This document shows positions 44,500 through 52,600 of a stretch of DNA of 64,000 nt, piece by piece (position 1 is the stretch's first letter; each line of letters starts with the position of its first letter). The position numbers and the translations under genes were made by a program. Under the pieces are notes generated by a model that saw only the letters and a list, made by a program, of their open reading frames with translations, was not told the origin of the DNA and did not search any database. The stretch spans positions 1 to 64,000 of the forward strand of contig JAKPUQ010000164.1 in NCBI GenBank assembly GCA_029572815.1, written 5' to 3'. The DNA is from Bacillota bacterium. Its GTDB lineage: Bacteria; Bacillota; Clostridia; Oscillospirales; Ruminococcaceae.

Positions 44500-45747
44500 A
44501 TGTACGAAAACAAAACGGAAGACCTTCCCGTAAAAGCCGTCCTCGCCTGCGTGGACACGGGAGAATTCGACGCGGAGGTCTCTATAAACGAGCTGGCGGA
44601 GCTGGCTGATACGGCAAACGCCGAAGTGGTGGGAACTATCATACAAAAGCGTCCCGCCTATGACCCTGCCACCTGCATGGGCGCAGGCAGGCTTGAGGAG
44701 CTGAAGGAGCAGCTGGAAGCCCTTGAGGCTGAGCTGGTCATCTTCGACCACGAGCTTACGGGAGTCCAGGTGCGAAATATCGAGCAGATACTGGACGTCC
44801 GCGTCATCGACAGGACCACCCTGATACTGGACATCTTCGCTCAGCGCGCAAGGACAAAGGAGGGCAAGCTGCAGGTCGAGCTGGCTCAGCAGAAATACCG
44901 TCTCCCCCGCCTTACGGGTATGGGCACGGCGCTTTCCCGACTGGGCGGCGGTATCGGCACAAGAGGTCCCGGCGAGACCAAGCTTGAGACCGATAAGAGA
45001 CATATCCGCAAGCGTATAAGCTACCTTGAGGCAGAGCTGGAGGAGCTGAAAAAGCACAGAAGCTTCTCACGTTCACGCCGCAAAAAGGACGGCGTACTCT
45101 GCGCGGCTATAGTGGGCTACACAAACGTGGGCAAGTCCACTCTCCTCAACGCCCTCACCGACGCAGGTGTACTGGCGGAAAACAAGCTCTTTGCCACGCT
45201 GGATATAACCTCACGCGCCATCGAGCTCCCCGACGGAAGGAGCGTCATGCTGGTGGACACAGTCGGTCTTATAAGGCGGCTCCCCCATAATCTGGTAGAG
45301 GCGTTCAAGTCCACACTGGAGGAGGCTGCGGCTGCGGATCTTATCCTCAACGTGCAGGACCTCTCCTCCCTCGAGATAAAGGAGCAGGCGGAGGTCACAG
45401 ACAAGCTGCTGACGGAGCTGGGCTGCGAGGGGATCCCACGAATATACGTCATGAACAAGGCTGACGCCGCTCCTTTTACGGATACGGTCTTTGAGGACGA
45501 CAACACCGTCATGATAAGCGCAAAGGAGCGCACGGGCTTTGACAGACTGCTGGAGTGTATCGTGAAGAACCTGCCCGAGACCGCCAGACGCATGAAGCTT
45601 CTCGTTCCATACGACAAGGGCGCCTTCATCGGCAGGATACGTCAGGAGGGCAAGATATTCTCCGAGGAGTACGCCGAGAACGGCACTCTGCTGGACGCCC
45701 TTGTTGACATCAAGCTGGTCAAGGAGGCAGAGAATTACTCCGTCTGA
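44500..45747 (+). CDS. hflX: Ribosome-associated GTPase HflX
   Basis: A 415-aa GTPase that splits or rescues stalled ribosomes. The N-terminal HflX domain contains DHELTGVQVRNIEQ and a Gly-rich stretch RLGGGIGTRGPGETKLETD; the G domain has the P-loop GYTNVGKST (about 206-214), the switch LFATLDITSR, DTVGLIRRLP and NKAD (about 325-328). The length is normal. The RBS AAGGAG lies 7 nt before the ATG. It ends the plus-strand run that begins at 37989. Confidence 0.96.
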   Translation: MYENKTEDLPVKAVLACVDTGEFDAEVSINELAELADTANAEVVGTIIQKRPAYDPATCMGAGRLEELKEQLEALEAELVIFDHELTGVQVRNIEQILDVRVIDRTTLILDIFAQRARTKEGKLQVELAQQKYRLPRLTGMGTALSRLGGGIGTRGPGETKLETDKRHIRKRISYLEAELEELKKHRSFSRSRRKKDGVLCAAIVGYTNVGKSTLLNALTDAGVLAENKLFATLDITSRAIELPDGRSVMLVDTVGLIRRLPHNLVEAFKSTLEEAAAADLILNVQDLSSLEIKEQAEVTDKLLTELGCEGIPRIYVMNKADAAPFTDTVFEDDNTVMISAKERTGFDRLLECIVKNLPETARRMKLLVPYDKGAFIGRIRQEGKIFSEEYAENGTLLDALVDIKLVKEAENYSV

Positions 45748-45768
45748 GCCGTTTTCAGCGAAAATGCG

Positions 45769-45797
45769 TTGACATCGGCTTTTAAAAGCGATATAAT
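45769..45797 (+). promoter_or_regulatory. Promoter upstream of the methionine gamma-lyase family gene
   Basis: TTGACA (45769-45774), a 17-nt spacer and TATAAT (45792-45797), both consensus. The start codon is 204 nt away because a repeat element lies between. Confidence 0.85.
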
Positions 45798-45811
45798 CTA
45801 AGTAAGCATAC

Positions 45812-45983
45812 AAATCAAAATTTAGCAAAGCTAAATTTTGATTTGAGTTTAGAGTTGAGAGTTTAAAGTTGAAAGTTGTGGAGTCGCCTGCGGCGACAAT
45901 ATTTAAATATTGTGAGCGAAGCGAACACATTAACTCTCAACTTTCAACTATCAACTTAGCGCATACGCGCTAAATTATGATTT
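45812..45983. repeat. Intergenic element, family B copy 2, inside a 5' UTR
   Basis: Tips AAATCAAAATTTAGC (left) and GCTAAATTATGATTT (right) are near-complementary. The interior is the same as the copy at 32.8 kb. It starts 15 nt after the promoter -10 box and ends 18 nt before the start codon, so it should be transcribed and fold in the leader of the next gene. Confidence 0.85.
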
Positions 45984-46000
45984 ACAAGAAAGGATAACCA

Positions 46001-47281
46001 ATGAACAGTAAGATAAATGAATTATACGGCTTCAATGAGAAGCTCTCGGAGCTTGCCGCTCAGGCTGAGAAAAACTGCGCGGAAGCCTTCGCAAAAATAG
46101 ACGCAAACGCCGATTACTGCGGCGCTAAGGTGCTCAAAGCCTTCTCCGACAACAAGGTAAGCGAGCCCTGCTTCTACGGCTCAACAGGCTACGGCTATGG
46201 AGATATGGGCAGAGAGGTCATCGACAAGGTCTTCGCTCAGGCTCTCGGCGCTGAGGACGCTCTGGTACGCTTCAACTTCGTTTCGGGCACTCACGCCCTG
46301 TCTGTTGCACTCTTTGGCGTACTCAGAACAGGCGACAAGATAGTTTCAATCACAGGCAAGCCCTATGACACCCTTGAGGAGGTCATAGGCATAAGCGGCG
46401 AAAAGGGAAACGGCTCACTTATGGACTACGGCGTGGAATACGGTCAGGTAAACCTTAACCCGGACGGCACCCCCGACCTCGATGGCATCACCGAAGCTGT
46501 AAAGGACGCAAAGGTGGCTTATATCCAGCGCTCAAGAGGCTACTCCCTCCGCGGAGCCTTCACTATCGCCGATATTGAGAAGATGATAAAGGCTGCCAAG
46601 AAGGGAAACCCTGACGTTATTATCATGGTGGACAACTGCTACGGCGAGTTCGTTGAGGACAGAGAGCCCACTGCTGTGGGCGCGGACGTCATCATCGGCT
46701 CGCTCATCAAGAACGCAGGCGGCGGTATCGCCCGAACAGGCGGATATATCGCAGGCAGAGCCGACCTGGTGGAGCTCTGCTCCTATCGTCTCACCTGCGT
46801 GGGCATGGGCAAGGAAGTAGGCTGCACACTCGGTATGAACCGCGAGATGCTTATGGGTATATTCTTTGCTCCTGATGTAGTTGCCAACGCCATCAAAACC
46901 TGCACCTTTGCCAGCGAGCTGTTCACGCTCCTGGGCTTTGAGTGCTCCCCCCGAAAGGACGAACCCAGAGGCGACATCATCACCGCTGTAAAGCTGGGCG
47001 ACGAGGAGCACCTCTGCGCTTTCTGCCGCGGCATTCAGAAGGGCGCCCCCGTGGACTCATTCGTTACTCCCGAGCCCTGGGATATGCCGGGTTATTCAAG
47101 CCAGGTAATCATGGCGGCAGGCGCCTTCACAAACGGTGCATCTATTGAGCTCTCCGCAGACGCTCCCCTCCGCGAACCCTATGCTGTATGGATGCAGGGC
47201 GGCATTACCTACACCAGCGGCAAACTGGGCGTGATGCTGGCGGCACAGGAAATGCTCTCGGAAGGACTCATAAATATATAA
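46001..47281 (+). CDS. Methionine gamma-lyase family protein (PLP-dependent)
   Basis: A 426-aa fold-type I PLP enzyme of the Met_gamma_lyase family sometimes named aluminium resistance protein. Conserved points are GSTGYGYGDMGR (about 60-71), FVSGTHALSVALFG, MVDNCYGEFVE and the PLP Lys in IGSLIKNAGGGIARTGGYI (about 230). In Firmicutes it often lies next to hflX, as here. The reaction in vivo is uncertain. The start follows GAAAGGATAACCA. Confidence 0.9.
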   Translation: MNSKINELYGFNEKLSELAAQAEKNCAEAFAKIDANADYCGAKVLKAFSDNKVSEPCFYGSTGYGYGDMGREVIDKVFAQALGAEDALVRFNFVSGTHALSVALFGVLRTGDKIVSITGKPYDTLEEVIGISGEKGNGSLMDYGVEYGQVNLNPDGTPDLDGITEAVKDAKVAYIQRSRGYSLRGAFTIADIEKMIKAAKKGNPDVIIMVDNCYGEFVEDREPTAVGADVIIGSLIKNAGGGIARTGGYIAGRADLVELCSYRLTCVGMGKEVGCTLGMNREMLMGIFFAPDVVANAIKTCTFASELFTLLGFECSPRKDEPRGDIITAVKLGDEEHLCAFCRGIQKGAPVDSFVTPEPWDMPGYSSQVIMAAGAFTNGASIELSADAPLREPYAVWMQGGITYTSGKLGVMLAAQEMLSEGLINI

Positions 47282-47314
47282 AAACATAAAAATTACAATG
47301 AGGAGGTAATCACT

Positions 47315-47658
47315 ATGCCATTCATCAACGTCAAGACCAATGTTTCTGTTTCAAACGAGCAGAAGACAAGTATCAAATCCGCTCTGGGCAGAGCTATCAC
47401 CGCTATCCCCGGAAAGTCCGAGGGCTGGCTCATGGTAGGCATCGAGCCCGAGTATGACCTGTGGTTCAAGGGAGAAGATGCTCCCGCCGCTATGGTGGAG
47501 GTTTCCATCTTCGGAAGCGCCTCTTCAAACGCGCTGACCACTCTCACAAGCCACATAACAGGCATTCTTACTGACAACATAGGCGTTCCGTCCGACCGTA
47601 TCTACGTCAAGTACACGGGTACCAACGACTGGGGGGCTGGAACGGCTCGAATTTCTGA
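47315..47658 (+). pseudogene. MIF/phenylpyruvate tautomerase family protein, frameshifted near the end
   Basis: A small tautomerase starting MPFINVKTNVSVS, with the catalytic Pro2, after a strong RBS (GAGGAGG). Residues 1-106 fit the MIF family (about 114 aa), ending VKYTGTNDW. At 47631-47636 a G6 tract shifts the frame. With two G fewer, or one more, the end reads WGWNGSNF (or WGGWNGSNF) and stops at 47656-47658, which is the expected MIF C-terminus. As written, the frame runs into the next gene and creates a false tautomerase-cellulase fusion. Confidence 0.8.
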
Positions 47659-47668
47659 GGTGACGATC

Positions 47669-48739
47669 ATGAAACTGAGTAAATTTTTCGGAGCCCTCAC
47701 TGCGGCAGCTCTCTGCGTCTCCGCAAGTGCTCCTGTAATGACAGGCAGCAGCGACACCGTCATGAACGCTTATGCGGAGGAATGGTGCTTTGCAGGTACC
47801 ACCTGCGACCCCCTCCATGACCCTTCACGCGACGTTCAGGCTGAGGGCGTGGGAAATCCCCTGAACTTCGGCGAAAGAAATACTCCCGCAGACGCATCGG
47901 CTGAGGAGATACGCGCTATCAACCACAAAATGACCGTTCAGGAGGTAAAGTACGCTCTCTACAAGGAGATAGACGAGCACTGGGACCTCATCTCAACCCG
48001 TCTCGGACAGCCCGAGCGTGAGAAGATGTATGCGCTTTTCCTGGGTCTCGGCTCAAGAGAGTCCACGTTGGGTGAGGGCAAGATAGGATCAGACCACGAA
48101 ACAGCCTATGAGGACGGCTGGGGCGTGAACTCCGCCCACGCCTACGGCACATTGCAGACCGCAGTTACCGCCTTTGCGGACTGCGACCCCAAGTTCATGC
48201 CCGAGGACAACGTCCCCGAGATGTTCCAGTATTCCTTTACCCCGCAGAACTTCTATGACTGTATCATCTCCAACCACATGGGTATCAGAAAGATACTCCA
48301 CTTTGCGGAGATATGTATGAACGAGCAGGGTATGACCGACTATCAGGTCGTAAGGAACAGCCTCAAGGGCTTCAACACAGGCTGGTGCAATATGGCTGAG
48401 GACGACGGTGCCTATGCCACATACGCCGACGAGATCTGCGCAATGGCTCAGTTCTATTACAATGAGGGACACCTCTATGATAACGTTTTCACCTGGACTT
48501 CCGCAAACGGCGAGGCTATCAACAAATACCGTACTCCCGACCGCTGGAAGTGGTGGGGCGATACCAAGCCCAGCATGGCTCCCATAACAGAGAGACCTGT
48601 CATCACAGGGACAACCACCACAACTACCACCGCTCCCGAGGTAACAACTACCACGACCTCCGTAAATGAGCCCCCACACCTATCACAACCACTGTCCCCG
48701 GACAGACTCCCATCATCATCTGCGACAAGCTGGATCTGA
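47669..48739 (+). CDS. Secreted lysozyme-fold enzyme, probable GH124 endoglucanase (5' part)
   Basis: A 356-aa open part of a longer gene. The ATG at 47669 follows GAGGTGACG, and the N-terminus is a signal peptide (about 1-35). The catalytic-type region has LGLGSRESTLGEG with E131 and NSAHAYGTLQTAVTAF, a lysozyme-superfold pattern. I believe this is family GH124, cellulases known from Clostridium thermocellum and Ruminococcus; that match is from memory. A Thr-rich linker starts at about residue 310. A C5 tract at 48671-48675 breaks the frame; one extra C continues into the dockerin part. Confidence 0.7.
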   Translation: MKLSKFFGALTAAALCVSASAPVMTGSSDTVMNAYAEEWCFAGTTCDPLHDPSRDVQAEGVGNPLNFGERNTPADASAEEIRAINHKMTVQEVKYALYKEIDEHWDLISTRLGQPEREKMYALFLGLGSRESTLGEGKIGSDHETAYEDGWGVNSAHAYGTLQTAVTAFADCDPKFMPEDNVPEMFQYSFTPQNFYDCIISNHMGIRKILHFAEICMNEQGMTDYQVVRNSLKGFNTGWCNMAEDDGAYATYADEICAMAQFYYNEGHLYDNVFTWTSANGEAINKYRTPDRWKWWGDTKPSMAPITERPVITGTTTTTTTAPEVTTTTTSVNEPPHLSQPLSPDRLPSSSATSWI

Positions 48740-49470
48740 AGATAGGCGAATCTACCGATATTTCAGTGAAGAACTGCTCAAGCTTCTCAATTGAGGTGGC
48801 TAAAAACCCTGACTACGATCAGGAGCTGCTTTTTACAGGAGCCTTTGAGACAGTAAAGAACGCCGACGGCTCAGTTACCGTAACGGCAAATCATGAAGGT
48901 GCAGTCGTATTCGACGTAAACGCAGGCGGTATCTATAAAAAGGTTATCATCACAGCAACTCCCGAAGACGCAGAAAATTATGATATTATCAGAAACGCCC
49001 GGGTTGAACAAGTAAACGGTAAGTATTACAAGCTGGAAGGACAGTCTATGTATGATTCTACAGCAGATACCTTTGTCTCGTTAGAGACAGAAGGTTTTGA
49101 CTCCAGCAAGGTTCTCTCGAAAGCTTTTGCAGACGGTTCGACTGTCTCAGGTATCATAAAGCATAGCAATAGTTCCGTCTACAATACCATACTATGGGCT
49201 GCACTTACGCCCTCAGAGGGCGAGCTCTGTGAGCTGAAGCTGGGCGATACCAACTGCGACGGCAATATCGAGCTGGCAGACGCTATTCTCATCATGCAGA
49301 GCCTTGCAAATCCCGATAAATACGGCACAGCAGGCTCCACCGACAAGCACCTTACCGACCAGGGCAAGGAAAACGGCGACGTGGATAAGTCCACACAGGG
49401 ACTTACCTCCAATGACGCACTTCTCATTCAGAGATACCTGCTCAAGGAAAGAGTTTCCTTTGACTGCTGA
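48676..49470 (+). CDS. Dockerin-bearing 3' part of the probable GH124 gene
   Basis: After the frameshift the protein continues TPITTTVPGQTPIIICDKLD, then a beta-sandwich-like module of about 130 residues, and a C-terminal dockerin (about the last 75 residues). The dockerin loops are LGDTNCDGNIELADA and ENGDVDKSTQGLTSNDA, with the LANPDKYG insert also seen in the xylanase dockerin. The first ATG in this frame is at 48766, inside the module, and has no RBS, so this is not an independent gene. The restored protein would be about 600 aa and cellulosomal. Confidence 0.75.
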   Translation, partial: TPITTTVPGQTPIIICDKLDLKIGESTDISVKNCSSFSIEVAKNPDYDQELLFTGAFETVKNADGSVTVTANHEGAVVFDVNAGGIYKKVIITATPEDAENYDIIRNARVEQVNGKYYKLEGQSMYDSTADTFVSLETEGFDSSKVLSKAFADGSTVSGIIKHSNSSVYNTILWAALTPSEGELCELKLGDTNCDGNIELADAILIMQSLANPDKYGTAGSTDKHLTDQGKENGDVDKSTQGLTSNDALLIQRYLLKERVSFDC

Positions 49471-49481
49471 TAAAAATCTGA

Positions 49482-49514
49482 CTCCCGAAGAGACACTTCG
49501 GGGGCCTTTTTTGT
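49482..49514 (+). terminator. Terminator after the dockerin gene
   Basis: CTCCCGAAG/CTTCGGGGG stem (G-U allowed) followed by CCTTTTTTG. Confidence 0.75.
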
Positions 49515-49557
49515 ATCTATTGCACAGGAAAAGCTGCATAATTTCTACCCTCATTTC

Positions 49558-49586
49558 TTGCAATCCGAGTCATTTTATGTTATAAT
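49558..49586 (+). promoter_or_regulatory. Promoter of the surface-fibre operon
   Basis: TTGCAA (49558-49563), a 17-nt spacer and TATAAT (49581-49586), 63 nt before the first start codon. Confidence 0.7.
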
Positions 49587-49648
49587 AGTATTAGAATAGG
49601 ATAGTTATATCTTTCGAGCAGCAATGCTGTAAATAAGGGGGGAAATAC

Positions 49649-52600
49649 ATGAACAGAAAGAATACAGGTACTTTCCGGAAGCTGTTTATCATGCTGCTGA
49701 GTCTCACATTATTCGTATCGTCAGCCGATATATACAGGCCGGCTGCATATTCGTCCGCAGCCCTCAGCTCGGATTCTGACACTGACACCGTGAATGCCGG
49801 AAGCGAGGCAATAGTCTGCAAAAACGAAGACGGATCTTTCACGGCAGCAACAGACTCAGAAGGCATAAAAGTGACAGCTGCCTTCACCGAAGAGGCTGAG
49901 ATCCCCGAGGGAGCAGTCCTCACCGTAAATGAGATAGTCACTGATACACCGCAGTATGATGAATACTTTGAGGAGTCAAGCTCAGCTCTCAACGATACGC
50001 TTCCTGAGAACAGCGACTCTGTTATAGAGCTGAGACACGCACGCTTTTTTGATATAAGCTTCATATATAAGGACGAAGAGATAGAGCCGAAATCCGCGGT
50101 CTCTGTAGAGATGACCTATGACAGACCCGACCTTGACTATGAGTCATATGATATCGTTTCTGATGTCATTCACTTCTCCGAGGATCAGGCTGTCCTTATG
50201 GAAGCTTCAGGCACACAGGATATCGTTACCTACTCCGAGGAGGCCGAGGCTCTTGACACGCCAGCTGCTCCGTCGGATATCATGAGGTTTGAGACCGATT
50301 CATTCTCCGCATACGGAATACTCTTCTACAATGTATCGGATAATAATATCGGCGATATGCTGGACGGTATGAGCTTTGCGCTTCTGAAAATGGAGGCAAC
50401 GCAGTCAGCTACAACCCAGCAGAACGGTGTCCCCGCTGTACTTGCTTCATATCTGCAGACAAGCAGACTTGCTCTGAAAGAGGTAACTGTCTACCCGCGG
50501 GACAAGATGGAAGCTGATGACGATATCTTTTCACACTACGCCGTTTCCGATACCGATATCACTGAGTGGACCTTCACCTGGATAGAGGGCAACAATTACT
50601 ATGTTACCGCTCAGGTGGACGGGGTGACAAAGTATCTCTCAGTCTACAGCGAAAAGGTCAGTGATGGAGGAAAGGTGGAGCTGCTGGATACTCCCGATGA
50701 GTATTCTGTAATCACCGTCAAGACCAACGGTACGGGAAATAATGCTGACAAGATAAGGCTTGTCAACAAGGACGGATGGGCGCTCAACAAGAAGGGCAAC
50801 AATAAAGGCTTTCAGTCCTATTTGGCTGATAACGGCAATGAACAGGACAAGAATGAATGGCTGGTACCTGCTGTCCGTACAGATGCGGAACTGAAAAACA
50901 ATGTTGTAACGCCGACGGATGATATCATAATACACACCGCCAATAAGGTCAGTGTTTCCGATACCGTTGATCTCTGCGACGGCGCAGAGGTAGTTGTGTA
51001 CAGCAAGGTACGGGATCATGTTGCCAACGAGTACGTAAACTATGCCATAGACGGCAACGGCGAGCTGGTAAAGGTATGGGAGAGCGGAAATGTAGTTCAG
51101 TGGAAGGACGATGAGGACACCAGTCTCTACTGGCAGTTCATTCAGTACGGCGATACGGGATACTATGAGTTCTATAATCCCGTAACAGGAATGTATCTGG
51201 CACCCCAGAACGGACAGATACTCTCAAATGACACCATTGGCGTGACCCTGACAGGCAGGGGAAACGGTGAGTATACCTCGCAGATAACCGCCTGGGACGA
51301 GAACGTCTGGAGCTGGTATGGATATGATTACTCCGACAGGCTTGCTCTTACACCTGTTGTGGAAACTCAGGCTGCAGAGATGTGTTTTGCAGTAAAATAC
51401 CTGAATGACGGTAATCTCCACCAGGTTGAGACTGTTGACAGCAAAGCGGCTGGCATTACCATGAAGATGTATGACTATGTCAATGCTAGTAACCAGAATT
51501 CGATCATGGGCGAGAGCGCTTTCACAGGCGAGGGCAAGGGTGCAAGAAAGAATCTGGTGGAAAAGATACTGGACGGCGGTTACCCTGTTGCCACCCAAAC
51601 AGGCAGTTCTCTGGAGCCGCTGTTCACCGCAAACAGTACATACCCCGAGCGCGAGGTGAACCACCTCTTTATCAAGAACACCTATGACGAAACAGGCTAT
51701 TTCGAGTACAGCTGTTTCGATACCTCCGCCTTCCTTATGCAGGAAAACGGTAATGGTGCTTCTCCATCAGCAGAGGGCTACGCCGGTGTATACGATTTCG
51801 GTGTGTATCAGGAGCTTGTTTCACCCGGTAAGGATTTGAAAAAAAAATCCTACTGCCGAGGCAACTTCTTACCTTTCGACATGGTTGACAATCATGACGT
51901 CACGACAAAGAACCTCTATGACAGTATTTCTAATCCTATATCTTCTGACGATCCGAGATATAATGAAGCCGTCTATGTGCAGTCAAGTCCAGATCACTAC
52001 TTCGGAATGTCGCTTGATGCTACATTCATGATACCCGAGAAGGGTTGCGATGACAATGGCAACCCGCTCATTTTTGAGTTCACCGGTGATGATGACTTCT
52101 GGCTCTTCATCGATGATGTTCTTGTCCTGGATCTGGGCGGTATCCATAACGCTCTGACAGGCAAGGTAAACTTCAGTACGGGTGAGGTGGCTACATATAA
52201 CGGCTACACTGCCAATACCTATTCATACACCTCGCTTAAGGACTGCTTCAGGAATGCAGGCGTATTCCCTGACGGCTCTCCCTGGGATGACAGCCTTGCA
52301 GACAAATACTTCAAGGACGACGGAAGCTCCCAGAGCGGTGAGGGCGTGTTCAAGGACTACAGCTCACATACCATGAAGATATTCTACATGGAGCGAGGCG
52401 CAGGTGCATCAAACCTGAAACTGCGTTTCAACCTTGCAACAGTTGACGAAAAGAGCGTTTTCCTGGAAAAGCAGCTTACAGGCACACATACAACGGATTA
52501 CTCCAACACCAAATACGCCTATCAGCTCTACTACAAGCCTGAGGGCAGCAGCGACTTCGTTCTCTATGCAAACCCGGACGATGTGTCCCAAAAGGTTCAC

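Noticed and set aside
47315-48739. Single 474-codon tautomerase-cellulase fusion protein
   Set aside because: An internal signal peptide with its own RBS and the natural MIF end one frame away show two genes and a G6 frameshift.
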